Shown: positions 38,708 through 48,504, counted from the first letter of the stretch. The stretch is 64,000 bases of DNA from [Zimmermannella] bifida NBRC 103089 (GCF_001570925.1 NZ_BCSP01000001.1:372001-436000), one strand, 5' to 3'. The notes: generated by a model from the letters alone, not told the origin. Program-made: numbers and translations.

Positions 38708-39115
38708 TCAGTCGATAAAGAGCTGCACAGCCTTGCGAACCGTGGACTTGTGACCGGCGACCAACGTTTCGATCGGTGTCGCGCCGATGAAGTCATCCTC
38801 AGACAGCAGCCAGATCATGGCTTCGCGACCGGTTACGCCGTGATCTTCAAGCAGGGTGAGCGTGCCGCGGAGGCCGGCGAGCGGCTCACCGTCACGAATA
38901 AAGAGTGCGGGGATGCCCATGGCGCCATCGTGTTTGGCCGCGAGCAAGAAGTGATCCTCGATCAGCCGGTGCAACCGGCCCGAAGACACACCGAGCTGCT
39001 CGGCAGCGGTTGGAAGGTCTAGCCACTCATAGGACGCAAACACTGCGTCAGAAGAATTCTCGTGCACGCTGTCAATCGTTGCAGAATGTGGCGGTGTTCG
39101 CGACCGGAACCGCAC
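38708..39115 (-). CDS. Rv2175c-like winged-helix DNA-binding protein
   Basis: Small DNA-binding protein of the Rv2175c family: EWLDLPTAAEQLGVSSGRLHRL is the helix-turn-helix, followed by LRGTLTLLEDHG and the C-terminal AGHKSTVRKAVQ. In M. tuberculosis Rv2175c is a substrate of the adjacent kinase PknL, which phosphorylates a Thr in its N-terminal region and weakens DNA binding. Here the genes are likewise divergent neighbours. The start is uncertain: GTG 39115 has AAGG 5 nt upstream; GTG 39136 and GTG 39067 are alternatives. Confidence 0.85.
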   Translation of the reverse strand: MRFRSRTPPHSATIDSVHENSSDAVFASYEWLDLPTAAEQLGVSSGRLHRLIEDHFLLAAKHDGAMGIPALFIRDGEPLAGLRGTLTLLEDHGVTGREAMIWLLSEDDFIGATPIETLVAGHKSTVRKAVQLFID

Positions 39116-39228
39116 CTCAGCCTTCGGTGCGACCACGGATCGGACTGCCGAACGGCATCCCGTCAGAATCTAAGCTAACGAAATCGCAGCTTGCGGAGTT
39201 TTGCTCTTTATCGCTTGCCCGTACCGAC

Positions 39229-39240
39229 TACGCTGCCAGC
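39229..39240 (+). promoter_or_regulatory. Probable leaderless -10 element of pknL
   Basis: TACGCT at 39229-39234 ends 6 nt before GTG 39241 and there is no ribosome site, so transcription may begin at the start codon itself. The same layout precedes sbcD (TACGCT, 51021-51026). Confidence 0.5.
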
Positions 39241-41193
39241 GTGACCCAAGCGAATTCTGATGCACTCATCGGCCGTCTTATTGATGGCCGTTACCAGGTG
39301 CGTTCGCTTATCGCCCGCGGCGGCATGGCGACCGTCTATGTCGCCACGGATGTCCGCCTCGAACGTCGTGTGGCGATCAAGGTCATGCACGACAACCTGG
39401 CTGCAGACGACGCGTTTCGCGACCGATTCATTCGCGAGGCTCGCGCTGCCGCGCGATTGGCGCATCCGAATCTCGTCAATGTGTACGACCAGGGCGAAGA
39501 CGGCCGTTTGGCGTACATCGTCATGGAGTACGTGCCGGGCATCACGCTTCGTGACCTGCTGCACGACCACCACCGACTGACCGTCGAACAGACCATCGAC
39601 ATTATGGATGCAGTCCTGGCCGGCCTGCAGGTCGCGCACCGTCAGGGCATCATCCACCGCGATATCAAGCCCGAAAATGTGCTGCTAGCCGACGACGGCC
39701 GCATCAAGCTTTCGGACTTCGGCCTGGCGCGAGCCGCGACCGCAAACACCGCTTCCGGCTCAGTCCTGCTCGGCACGATCGCCTACCTGGCACCAGAACT
39801 CGTCACCAAGGGCACGGCCGACGTGCGCAGTGACATCTATTCGGCCGGCATCATGATGTACGAGATGCTGGTTGGTGAGCAGCCGTATCGTGGCGACGAA
39901 CCGGTGAATATCGCGTACCGCCACGCGAACGACAACGTCCCCGCGCCGAGCGAAGCGCAACCAGACGTGCCGCAAGAGCTTGACGATCTGGTGATCTGGG
40001 CGACCGAGCGACAGGCAACTGATCGCCCCGCCGATGCTGGCGCCATGCTCGCCGCACTACGACAGGCAGAACGCGATATCAGCGCAGGCGGCGGCGCTCC
40101 CCTGCCACCGGAAGCCGCAGCGCAGTTTGCGGCCGACAACGAAACCAAGCTGTTGGCAGCCACGAGCGAGTCGCTAGAGCCGCTGTACCAGCCGACTGGC
40201 GCAATCGATGGCGCAATCGTGCCCGCTCCCGCAACTCCGACGGCGAAGGCGTCGGCAGCGGGTCGACTCCAACGCATCAACCGGCAGAAGCGCCGCTCCG
40301 GCGTCGTGGCCGCATTCGTCGTGCTGTTCTTGGCGCTCGGCGCGGCCGGCTTTGGTTGGTGGAACGGATTCGGGCCGGGTTCGTATGACGCGGTGCCTGA
40401 CGTGAACGGCCTCACCCAAGACGAGGCGATTGCGTCGATTGAATCCGCAGGCTTTGTCGTGGGTGATATCACCGAAACGAACTCGCTTGAATACCCAAAG
40501 GGCACGGTCATGTCGACCGATCCTGCCGGTGGTAGCTACCTGGCGCCGGAATCGGTCGTTGGGCTTGAAATCTCGGCCGGTCCCCGCTCTCTCACCGTGC
40601 CTGCAGTCGCGAACCTCCCCCTGAGCGAGGCCGAAAAGGTCATCACCGATGCCGGATTCGTCGTTGACCCGGCGACGCACTCTCGCGAGTTCTCGGACGT
40701 TGCCGAAGATCACGTTATTCGCGGCACCACCGAGACCGGTGAACCGCTGCCGGTCGAAATGCTCGAACAAGAGCCAATTCGCCTGGTGGTGTCAGCCGGC
40801 AGCGTGCCCGATGTCGCAGGCCAGGGTGTCGAGGAAGCTAAGGCGACGCTGAAGGCCCGCGGCCTCGAAGCTGCCGTCATCGCCGAACAGCACTCTTCAA
40901 CGGTTCCAGCCGGCATCGTGATCTCCCAAGAAGCAAGCGCAGATCCGATGCGTCCCGGCGACACAGTCAATCTTGTCGTCTCGCTCGGCCCAGACCTGGT
41001 CGAAGTGCCGAATGTCGTCGGCAAGAAGGCTCCGGCCGCGATCAAGGCACTCGAGGATGCAGGCTTCAAGGTAAGCCACAGCATTCCGCAGGTGCTGTTG
41101 AAGGATGCGAAGGTCTCACGTCAGACTCCAGGCGCCGGTGAGAAGATCGAGCGCGGTTCATCGGTTTCGATCGAAGCCACGTTCACGTTCTAA
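39241..41193 (+). CDS. pknL: PASTA-domain Ser/Thr protein kinase (PknL-like)
   Basis: A 650-residue transmembrane receptor kinase. Kinase domain (about 18-275) with Gly loop ARGGMATVY, VAIK Lys47, HRDIKPEN Asp141 and DFG from Asp159; a Pro/Ala-rich juxtamembrane region; one membrane helix (about 354-373); and four extracellular PASTA repeats (about 380-650) that in this family bind peptidoglycan fragments. GTG start at 39241, probably leaderless. Context with the Rv2175c-like gene and aroG matches pknL. M. tuberculosis PknL lacks PASTA domains, so this is the longer form found in several other actinobacteria. Confidence 0.93.
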   Translation: MTQANSDALIGRLIDGRYQVRSLIARGGMATVYVATDVRLERRVAIKVMHDNLAADDAFRDRFIREARAAARLAHPNLVNVYDQGEDGRLAYIVMEYVPGITLRDLLHDHHRLTVEQTIDIMDAVLAGLQVAHRQGIIHRDIKPENVLLADDGRIKLSDFGLARAATANTASGSVLLGTIAYLAPELVTKGTADVRSDIYSAGIMMYEMLVGEQPYRGDEPVNIAYRHANDNVPAPSEAQPDVPQELDDLVIWATERQATDRPADAGAMLAALRQAERDISAGGGAPLPPEAAAQFAADNETKLLAATSESLEPLYQPTGAIDGAIVPAPATPTAKASAAGRLQRINRQKRRSGVVAAFVVLFLALGAAGFGWWNGFGPGSYDAVPDVNGLTQDEAIASIESAGFVVGDITETNSLEYPKGTVMSTDPAGGSYLAPESVVGLEISAGPRSLTVPAVANLPLSEAEKVITDAGFVVDPATHSREFSDVAEDHVIRGTTETGEPLPVEMLEQEPIRLVVSAGSVPDVAGQGVEEAKATLKARGLEAAVIAEQHSSTVPAGIVISQEASADPMRPGDTVNLVVSLGPDLVEVPNVVGKKAPAAIKALEDAGFKVSHSIPQVLLKDAKVSRQTPGAGEKIERGSSVSIEATFTF

Positions 41194-41343
41194 CGAGACT
41201 CGAACTAACGGGCTCAGGTTCCGCGAGCCGTGCTGTGTCAGACGCAATGGCTCGATCCTCGCGATGGCAAGCCTCGACCACCACCGCGTTATCAAACTCA
41301 GCCAGGCAAGTCAGTGAGCGACCACCGGCACTGATAACGACGA

Positions 41344-41375
41344 AACGGGGCAGCTCCCGAAGGAGCCACCCCGTT
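41344..41375 (-). terminator. Terminator of aroG, between convergent pknL and aroG
   Basis: 14-bp imperfect stem (arms 41344-41357 and 41362-41375, internal mismatches) with a TTCG tetraloop on the minus strand, 25 bp beyond the aroG stop. Confidence 0.65.
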
Positions 41376-41400
41376 CATCCCGATTACTACGGGCCTCGAA

Positions 41401-42771
41401 TTATGCGCGCTGCTGCAGCAGCTCAGCCACGAGGAACGCAAGTTCAAGCGACTGACGGTGGTTGAGTCGCGGATCGCACAGCGACTCGTAACGCGTAGCC
41501 AAGCCGTCCTCGTCGATGAGTTCCGCCCCGCCAAGGCACTCAGTAACGTCATCACCCGTGAGCTCAACGTGAATACCGCCGGGATGCGTGCCTGCGGCTT
41601 GGTGCGCTTCGAAAAAGCCGCGGACTTCATCCATAACGTCATCGAACCGTCGCGTCTTGAATCCGCGCTCTGTGGTAAACCCATTGCCGTGCATGGGATC
41701 GGTAACCCACAGCGGCGTCGAACCTTCAGCGGCAACAGCTGAGAGCAGATCTGGAAGTACGTCGCGAATCTTGCCGGCACCCATACGGGTAATGAAAGTC
41801 AATCGACCTGGCTCACGCTCTGGGTCAATCTTGTCCATAATGCGTAGCACCGTGTCACGATCGGTCGTCGGCCCGAGCTTGACGCCGATTGGGTTACGGA
41901 CACGAGCGAAGAAGTCCATGTGGGCTTCGTCCAGATCGCGAGTACGTTCGCCGATCCAAATGAAGTGCGCCGACACATCGTACGGAAGCTGCGTGCGCGA
42001 GTCGATGCGAGTCATAGCCCGCTCGTACTCGAGCAGCAAGCCTTCGTGCCCGATGAAGAACTCGACCTCGCGCAACGCCTCGAAGTCGGCACCGGTGGCC
42101 TGCATAAACGCCAATGCTCGGTCAATTTCGCGGGTCATCGCCTCGTATCGACCGTTTGCTGGGTTGTTCGCGAAGCCACGATTCCAGCTGTGGACCTCGC
42201 GCATGTCGGCGAAACCACCGGTCGTGAACGCACGAATCAGGTTCAGCGTCGATGCCGAAGTGTGGTAGCCCTCAAGCATGCGAGCGGGGTCGGGCATACG
42301 CGACTCGGGTGTGAACGCAAAGTCGTTCACAATGTCGCCGCGGTAAGCAGGCAGCGTTACGCCATCGCGAGTTTCGGTGTCTTTCGACCGCGGCTTGGCG
42401 AACTGGCCAGCCATGCGGCCCATCTTCACCACGGGCATTGCGGCACCGTAGGTGAGCACGAGCGCCATTTGCAGCAGTGTCGAGACTCGGCCGCGGATCT
42501 TGTCAGCGGTCGCACCGGCAAACGTTTCCGCACAGTCACCGCCCTGCAGCACAAACGCGCCACCGGCGGCGGCGGTTGCGAGTCGTTCCCGCAGCGTGTC
42601 TACTTCGCCAGCAAACACCAGTGGCGGGCGGGTCTTCAGCTCGCTGATAACACGATCTTTTGCAGCAAGATCAGGCCAAGTCGGCTGCTGCCGAATCGGC
42701 AGCTCGCGCCAGGCGTCGAGTCCCAGCTCTGCGGTCTTCAGGTCATCTGCGGTTGCGTTGTCGTTTGTCAT
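41401..42771 (-). CDS. aroG: Class II 3-deoxy-7-phosphoheptulonate (DAHP) synthase
   Basis: Condenses PEP and erythrose 4-phosphate, the first shikimate-pathway step. This is the plant-like type II enzyme: QPTWPDLAAKDRV, GGAFVLQGGDCAETF, KMGRMAGQFAKPRS, WIGERTRDLDEAH, TRMGAGKIRDVLP and DPMHGNG mark the TIM barrel and metal site. Length 456 residues is normal. The stop side overlaps nothing; upstream, the plsC stop overlaps the aroG ATG by 4 bp, so plsC-aroG is one unit. Confidence 0.96.
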   Translation of the reverse strand: MTNDNATADDLKTAELGLDAWRELPIRQQPTWPDLAAKDRVISELKTRPPLVFAGEVDTLRERLATAAAGGAFVLQGGDCAETFAGATADKIRGRVSTLLQMALVLTYGAAMPVVKMGRMAGQFAKPRSKDTETRDGVTLPAYRGDIVNDFAFTPESRMPDPARMLEGYHTSASTLNLIRAFTTGGFADMREVHSWNRGFANNPANGRYEAMTREIDRALAFMQATGADFEALREVEFFIGHEGLLLEYERAMTRIDSRTQLPYDVSAHFIWIGERTRDLDEAHMDFFARVRNPIGVKLGPTTDRDTVLRIMDKIDPEREPGRLTFITRMGAGKIRDVLPDLLSAVAAEGSTPLWVTDPMHGNGFTTERGFKTRRFDDVMDEVRGFFEAHQAAGTHPGGIHVELTGDDVTECLGGAELIDEDGLATRYESLCDPRLNHRQSLELAFLVAELLQQRA

Positions 42772-43478
42772 GAGTTTTGCGTCCTTGTGGCCTGCGTCTG
42801 GCGATTCTTTACCGACGAGGCATATACGTCTACATAGTCTTGATTGCTCTGGGCCGCGATTTCCGACATGATCTCGTCAGTGATTGCGCGGAGAATAAAC
42901 CGGTTGGGTTCCATCCCCTGATATCGCGTGAACTCCATTGGCTTGCCGAAACGAATACCTACCTTGCCCGGCTTCGGGCGCTTGGCACCAATCGGCATGA
43001 TTTTCTCGGCATCCACCATGATCACGGGCACCACCTGAACAGGCTGCTCACATTCAAGAATCATGCGAGCGATTCCGGTACGGCCGCGATACAGGCGTGC
43101 ATCCGGGCTACGAGTGCCCTCCGGATAGATACCGAGCCAGTCGCCCCGATTAAGCACTTCGAGTCCGGTCTTGAGCGAGGCTTCTGATGCCTTGCCGCCG
43201 GATCGGTCAATCGGCAGCATTCCCGTACCCAAGAAGAACCAACGGGTGAGTTTTCCCTTGACTCCCTTGCCGGTGAAGTACTCGGATTTGGCCAGGAAAT
43301 AGATCCGGCGCTTGAGCACGAGTGGCAGCAAAAACGAGTCGATAACCGAAAGGTGATTCGACGCGAAGATCACCGCGCCCTTGTGTTTCGGCAGGTTCTC
43401 GGCGCCTTCAACGTTTGGGCCGAACATTCGGCGTAGCACTGGGCCAGCAAACACGTTCTTGAGCAGCCAATAGAACAT
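42768..43478 (-). CDS. 1-acyl-sn-glycerol-3-phosphate acyltransferase (PlsC family)
   Basis: A 236-residue lysophosphatidic-acid acyltransferase-like enzyme acting at the membrane in phospholipid synthesis. The catalytic HX4D is H42-D47 in SNHLSVID, and the substrate motif is YPEGTRSPD (E120). It is coupled by a 4-bp overlap to aroG, with which it has no obvious pathway link. Such PlsC-aroG pairs are common in actinobacteria. Exact acyl acceptor is not known. Confidence 0.9.
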   Translation of the reverse strand: MFYWLLKNVFAGPVLRRMFGPNVEGAENLPKHKGAVIFASNHLSVIDSFLLPLVLKRRIYFLAKSEYFTGKGVKGKLTRWFFLGTGMLPIDRSGGKASEASLKTGLEVLNRGDWLGIYPEGTRSPDARLYRGRTGIARMILECEQPVQVVPVIMVDAEKIMPIGAKRPKPGKVGIRFGKPMEFTRYQGMEPNRFILRAITDEIMSEIAAQSNQDYVDVYASSVKNRQTQATRTQNS

Positions 43479-43718
43479 TCGTGAAATACCTCTCGTTTCG
43501 CGACTGCCATCATACCCAGGCAGGGAATGCCCCGACCATCAGACTCCAGCGATCGTGCCCGAGCACGAAACGCAGCGCATCCACCCACTACCGCACACGA
43601 ACCAGTGCAATAAATATGCGGGCACACCACATCCACACCTGTTTGATCCTGCATTGGTGACTAGGATGTTCACGACAAATTTACTACCGACGCTGTTTTC
43701 ACTATCGGTCCGGAATTT

Positions 43719-43742
43719 GAAATCGCTATCCCAAACGATTTC
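43719..43742. repeat. Inverted repeat in the plsC-fadD gap
   Basis: GAAATCG (43719-43725) and CGATTTC (43736-43742), a 7-bp inverted repeat with a 10-bp spacer, about 125 bp upstream of the acyl-CoA ligase start. Candidate operator. The surrounding 389-bp gap (43479-43867) has no gene that I can support. Confidence 0.4.
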
Positions 43743-43785
43743 GATGGGGTCGATGTGGCGCCGCAACACTGCGAAGCTACGGATG

Positions 43786-43805
43786 TGTTGCGGAAATCCG
43801 CAACA
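43786..43805. promoter_or_regulatory. 20-bp palindromic operator candidate upstream of the acyl-CoA ligase
   Basis: TGTTGCGGAAATCCGCAACA, a perfect 9-bp inverted repeat around AA, 62 bp before the ligase ATG. An extra half-site CCGCAACA lies at 43761-43768. The size and symmetry suit a TetR-type regulator of fatty acid metabolism, but the regulator is not encoded nearby. Confidence 0.55.
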
Positions 43806-43867
43806 GGTCATTGCGAAAGCACACAAGGGCGTGAGTCTTCGCACCATCGGCAGTACGGAGGAACCAA

Positions 43868-45736
43868 ATGACAACATCGAATACCCTCGTGACCCGCGAA
43901 GGTGGTGCAGTGATCGAATCGGCAACCCCCTCGGTTCGCCCAGCTGCGCCCACGAACAACGTCACCGATCTGCTCAAGCAGCGAGTGGATGCGACCCCGC
44001 AGCGCATTCTGTTCTCAGTGCCGGACGCTGCACACAGCTCCAGCTGGCGAAACATCACCGCGAGTGAGTTTGCCCGCGATGTCAACGCCATCGCCAAGGG
44101 ACTCATCGCCGAAGGCGTGCAGCCGGGCGACCGAATCGCGTTCATGGGTCTTACGAGCTATGAGTGGACGCTCGTTGACTTCGCTATTTGGACCGCGGGC
44201 GCCGTCATGGTTCCGGTTTACGAGACGAGTTCTCCTAAGCAGCTCGAGTGAATCCTGACGGATTCGGGCGCGACCGCATTCATGTCGCACCTGGCCGAGC
44301 ACGCCGCCAAGTACGACGACATCGAAGGCGACAAGCCCGCACTCAAGTGGCGTTGGCAATTGCACGAGGGTGCGCTCGACCGCCTGCGCGAGGCCGGCGC
44401 GTCAGTCTCCGACGAAACCCTTGAGGCCGCTCGCAGCCGCGCAACTGGCAATGACATCGCCACGCTGATCTACACTTCCGGCACCACCGGTAATCCGAAG
44501 GGCGTCGTACTGACGCACGCGAACTTCGTTGACCTCTCGAACAACATCAGCGTGTCGCTCGCCGAAATTGTCGACGCGCCAGGTGCCTCAACGCTGCTGT
44601 TCGTCACGCTGGCACACGTGTTCGCCCGATTCATTTCGGTGATGTGCATTTCAAACGGTATTCGTGTGGGGCACCAGGCCAACACCAAGGAACTTGTCGA
44701 AGCCCTCGGTACGTTCAAGCCGACATTCCTCCTCGCGGTTCCGCGCGTGTTTGAGAAGGTCTACAACTCGGCACTGCAGAAGGCCACGACCGGGGGTAAG
44801 AAACCCATCTTTATCCGTGCCGTGCGCGTGGGCGTCACCTATTCGCGCGCGCTGGATGCGGGCAGGGTTCCGTTCCTGCTGCGGATGCAGTACCGCCTCT
44901 ACGACAAGCTCGTTTTCTCGAAACTTCGCGCCACCCTCGGCGGCAATGTTCGCCACGCGGTTTCCGGTTCGGCACCGCTGGGTGAATTCCTGAGCCACTT
45001 CTACCGTGCCCTGGGTGTCATCATTCTCGAAGGTTACGGACTCACCGAAACCACCGCGCCCCTCTCGGTCAACCTGCCCAGCAACTTTCAGATCGGCACG
45101 GTTGGCCCACCGATTCCTGGCTGCAGCGTTCGCCTTGACGAAGACGGTGAGCTGCTCGTCAAGGGACTCAATGTCTTTCGAGAATACTGGCAGAACGAAG
45201 ACGCCACGGCCGAGGCATTCACCGCCGATGGGTGGTTCCGCACCGGTGACCTCGCTGAACTTAACGAGGACGGCTACATCACCATTACCGGACGTAAGAA
45301 GGACCTCATCGTCACGGCTGGTGGTAAGAACGTGGCACCGTCGAAGCTCGAAGACATTCTGCGCGCCGACCCAATCATCGGCGAGTGTGTTGTCGTCGGT
45401 GACGGCAAGCCGTTCATCGGTGCCATCATGACGCTCGACTCCGAAACGCTTCCCGCGTGGCTCGAGTCGAAGGGCGTCTCCCCCGACATTTCGCTCGCCG
45501 AAGCGGCAACGAACGAAGCCGTGTTGCACCACGTGCAGGCGGCCGTCGACCGCGCGAACAAGACGGTGTCGCGCGCCGAGTCGATCCGAAAGTTCAAGAT
45601 CCTCGATTACGAGTTCAACCTCGAAGACGGCACGCTAACGCCGAAGCTTTCGATCAAGCGTCACATCGTGATGAAGAAGATCATGCCCGAGGTCGAAGCC
45701 CTCTACGAAGGTGTCTCGAGCGCGCAACTACCGTAG
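43868..45736 (+). pseudogene. Long-chain fatty-acid-CoA ligase (FadD15-like) interrupted by one in-frame TGA
   Basis: GGAGG lies 9 nt before ATG 43868. The frame reads 127 codons to KQLE, then TGA (44249-44251), and continues in the same frame as ILTDSGATAF to a normal stop at 45736. Family members have Trp here (VEWILSDS-like), so TGG to TGA is the simplest lesion. The downstream part is intact: AMP-binding P-loop YTSGTTGNPKG, GYGLTET, the TGDLAELNEDGYITITGRKKD hinge region and a C-terminal Lys domain. The enzyme would activate long-chain fatty acids as CoA esters. Either a recent pseudogene, a read error, or a product made by readthrough. A separate start at ATG 44282 has no ribosome site and would lack 138 residues. 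Confidence 0.85.
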
Positions 45737-45746
45737 CTGCAGCAAC

Positions 45747-45786
45747 ACAGACGCCCGCATCCATCGGCTTGGATGCGGGCGTCTGT
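45747..45786 (+). terminator. Bidirectional terminator between the ligase gene and def
   Basis: Perfect 17-bp inverted repeat (arms 45747-45763 and 45770-45786) with a 6-nt loop, between convergent genes. Arms again contain GGATGC/GCATCC. Confidence 0.85.
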
Positions 45787-45834
45787 ACGTGTACTCGCTC
45801 ACGCGCGGCCATGAACGAAGCCGCACCAAGCGGC

Positions 45835-46326
45835 CTAGAACCAGTCCGATTCTCGGATCTCGCGTAAGGCACGGCGGCGCTCATCCTTGCTAAGGGTGTC
45901 GACGTAGACCGTGCCCTTGAGGTGGTCGGTCTCGTGCTGCAGCATCTGCGCCATTAGGCCTTCGCCTTCAAGCACCACTTCGTTGCCGTCGAGGTCGTGG
46001 CCCCGCACACGTGCGTATGGGTAGCGCTTGGTCTTGCACCACAGCCCGGGGACCGAAAGGCAGCCTTCGTCGATTTCGCGGGGCTCGCCCGAGACTGCTT
46101 CGAGTACGGGGTTGAGGACGTATCCGACCTTGCCATCGACGTTGTAGCTGAACGCACTCATCGAGACACCAATCTGCGGGGCGGCAACGCCTGCGCGGCC
46201 GTCCATATTTGTGGTGTCAATCAGATCGGTTACCAGTGCACGAACGTTCTCGTCAATCTTGCGGATTGGGTCGGTTTCAGTTCGAAGCACTGGGTCGCCG
46301 TAATAGCGGATCTTGCGCACGGTCAT
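45835..46326 (-). CDS. def: Peptide deformylase
   Basis: Removes the N-formyl group from new polypeptides; a metalloenzyme with GVAAPQIG (motif 1), EGCLSVPG (Cys89 metal ligand) and QHETDHL (His131, Glu132, His135). I use ATG 46326, which overlaps the mtr stop as ATGA and has GAGGA 9 nt upstream; an ATG at 46335 is too close to that site. 163 residues, normal length. Confidence 0.95.
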   Translation of the reverse strand: MTVRKIRYYGDPVLRTETDPIRKIDENVRALVTDLIDTTNMDGRAGVAAPQIGVSMSAFSYNVDGKVGYVLNPVLEAVSGEPREIDEGCLSVPGLWCKTKRYPYARVRGHDLDGNEVVLEGEGLMAQMLQHETDHLKGTVYVDTLSKDERRRALREIRESDWF

Positions 46327-47789
46327 GCGTTGCATTCCTCTTTCGCGTTGAGCAGCAGGTTTTCAATAATTTCTGTTGCAGCCGGATGCGGCCAATACTG
46401 TCCGCGTGCAAGCCCCTGGACCGGCATGTTGAACGCGGCTGCCTGAACGAGCGGTTGCAGCAGGATGGCGGCGTCGGGGCCAATGATATGTGCGCCCAGG
46501 ATTTGCCCCTGCACGCGGTCCACCACAAGTTTTGCAAAATGATGCTGGTCTTCCAGCGCCCATCCCCAAGCCGTTCCACCGTAGTCTTGCCGCACCTCAA
46601 CCGCGTCAATTCCCGCATCACGCGCTTCGGTCAGCGTCGCACCGAAGCTGGCGATTTCGGGAGTGCTGAACACGGCGAGTGGCACCGGTGACAGCGTATT
46701 GCTGACCAGCTCTTCATTATCGCTAGTGGCCACGAGTGTCCGACGCAGGTTCTCGGCGACGACGCGTGCCTCATGGTTAGCGACGTGCTTGAGCTGGTGC
46801 GGGTTGGCGATGTCGCCCATGGCAAACACGTTTGGCAGTGCCTGTCCCGCGCGCAGGACTCGCTGGTGGGCGTCCACGACGAGACGACCGTTCAACTCCT
46901 GATCGAAACCGGCTACTTCGGTGCCCAGCCGGTCGCTGTTGGGCACACGGCCGCTTGCGACCAGTACCAGGTCGGTTTCCAGCACATCACCCGTGTTGCA
47001 CACGAGACGGATGGGCGAAGTCGCGTCATCGGGAATGGTCGCGTCAACAACGTCATGGTGTTCGCGAATATCCCATTGCGCACCTGCTTGCGCGACGAAT
47101 GTTGCGCGGATATCCGCATCCAACGAACTAAGCACCGTCGAGCGGACAAGCTGCGTGACCTTGGCGCCGAAGCCGTGGTAGAGCGAGGCGAACTCCGAGG
47201 CGACCACACCGCCACCAATAATGGTGATTCGCTCGGGCAGGGTTTCGAGTCGCAGGGCATCATCGCTCGAGATCACTCGCGGGCCGAACGGCAGCACGCG
47301 CAATTCCCGCGGGCGTGATCCAGCGCCGATCACCAGTGCTCGGCCGCGCAGTCGTCGCCCGCTGGCCGTCACCAGCGTCGATTCGTCGACAAAGCGCACG
47401 CGTTCACGAACGAGCGACACATTGGGCTCGCCGCTGGCGCGATACTGTTCCCCGGCCTGTGAGATCGAGTCAATTCGACCAAATACGCGGGCACGAACAG
47501 CGGCCCAATCGGCGGATGCGGTGCCGGTAACGCCGAGGTGTGCCGCGTCGCGCAGGTGGCTGACCAAACGTGCCGGGTGGATAAACATCTTGGTTGGAAT
47601 GCAACCGGCATTGAGGCAAGTGCCGCCGAACCAACGGCCGTCGTCGACAATGGCAATCTTGAGTCCCGCGAGCTCTGGGCTTGGAATACTGTTGCCGGAT
47701 CCCGCGCCGATGACGATGACGTCAAAGAGCTCGGTTGGTGCGCCGGCCTCGAACGATAGTTCTGTTTCGCTTGCTGCCGTTTCGCTCAT
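46323..47789 (-). CDS. mtr: Mycothione reductase (FAD-dependent disulfide reductase)
   Basis: Reduces mycothione to mycothiol with NADPH. The N-terminal FAD loop VIGAGSGNS has the GSGNS variant typical of mycothione reductases. Redox cysteines C58 and C63 lie in [14 protein letters not shown], the NADPH site in [12 protein letters not shown], and the C-terminal catalytic His/Glu in HPAATE. Start ATG 47789 with GGAGG 8 nt upstream. Presence of this gene implies that the organism uses mycothiol. Coupled to def by a 4-bp overlap. Confidence 0.9.
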   Translation of the reverse strand: MSETAASETELSFEAGAPTELFDVIVIGAGSGNSIPSPELAGLKIAIVDDGRWFGGTCLNAGCIPTKMFIHPARLVSHLRDAAHLGVTGTASADWAAVRARVFGRIDSISQAGEQYRASGEPNVSLVRERVRFVDESTLVTASGRRLRGRALVIGAGSRPRELRVLPFGPRVISSDDALRLETLPERITIIGGGVVASEFASLYHGFGAKVTQLVRSTVLSSLDADIRATFVAQAGAQWDIREHHDVVDATIPDDATSPIRLVCNTGDVLETDLVLVASGRVPNSDRLGTEVAGFDQELNGRLVVDAHQRVLRAGQALPNVFAMGDIANPHQLKHVANHEARVVAENLRRTLVATSDNEELVSNTLSPVPLAVFSTPEIASFGATLTEARDAGIDAVEVRQDYGGTAWGWALEDQHHFAKLVVDRVQGQILGAHIIGPDAAILLQPLVQAAAFNMPVQGLARGQYWPHPAATEIIENLLLNAKEECNA

Positions 47790-47958
47790 GCCAGTCGCCT
47801 CCATAATTGCCGCAGTGCTGCGTAGCCGATCTTCTCAAACGATAACGCGACCGCTGCCACGAGTATTCCTCGCAACGCGATCGCGTCTCGCACGCTGCAG
47901 TGATTGAAACAGCGGCATGTGCATGGGATGCGGTGGGTACCGCCGCCCGTAGGTCGGA

Positions 47959-48504
47959 TTAGCTCGCGCGGTTCTTGCGGCGCTCAGCGAGCTCGTCGAT
48001 CGGCTGAGCGCGATCGGTTTCAACCTCAACGAGGTTCGATTCAACTTCGCGCAGAACCTGGCCAACAGCGATACCAAATACGCCCTGACCACGCTGAACG
48101 AGGTCGATGACCTGGTCGTTCGAGGTGCACAAGTACACGCTCGCACCGTCGGACATGAGGGTGGTCTGTGCCAGGTCGGTAACGCCGGCGTTGTGCAGCT
48201 GTTCTACGGCGACGCGAATCTGCTGCAGCGAGATGCCCGTTGCCAGCAGGTTCTTGACGAGCTTGAGCACCAGGATGTCGCGGAAAGAGTAAAGGCGCTG
48301 CGATCCGGAACCGGCAGCGTTCTTGATGCTTGGCTCAACCAGACCGGTACGTGCCCAGTAGTCGAGCTGACGGTAGGTGATCCCAGCAACGTTGGCGGCC
48401 ACTGCACCGCGGTAGCCCTCGTTCGGGTCGAGGTCTGGCAGTCCGTCGGTGAACAGGAGCCCATCGTGCAGGGCTGGCCCGTTTGCGCTGTTGTCCGCGC
48501 CCAT
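47959..48504 (-). CDS. MerR-family transcriptional regulator (Rv1830-like)
   Basis: A 181-residue MerR-type regulator with the winged-helix N terminus GITYRQLDYWARTGLVEPSI and GSGSQRLYSFRDILVLKLVKN, then a dimerisation helix and a C-terminal domain conserved with M. tuberculosis Rv1830. No metal-binding cysteine cluster is seen. Start ATG 48504 with AGGTGG upstream. Its upstream gap (48505-48807) holds an FtsR-type site and a 16-bp palindrome. Together with ftsR and garA this matches the conserved garA-Rv1828-Rv1829-Rv1830 locus, but the Rv1829-type nuclease gene is absent between the two MerR genes. Confidence 0.9.
   Translation of the reverse strand: MGADNSANGPALHDGLLFTDGLPDLDPNEGYRGAVAANVAGITYRQLDYWARTGLVEPSIKNAAGSGSQRLYSFRDILVLKLVKNLLATGISLQQIRVAVEQLHNAGVTDLAQTTLMSDGASVYLCTSNDQVIDLVQRGQGVFGIAVGQVLREVESNLVEVETDRAQPIDELAERRKNRAS

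Noticed and set aside
44249-44251. TGA as selenocysteine or recoded tryptophan
   Set aside because: The position is a tryptophan in relatives rather than a redox site, no SECIS-like hairpin was seen directly after it, and TGA ends normal genes elsewhere in the window.
48018-48032. AACCTC-AAC-GAGGTT repeat as another FtsR site
   Set aside because: It lies inside the MerR coding region and its arms differ from the two shared sites, so coding coincidence is the simpler explanation.
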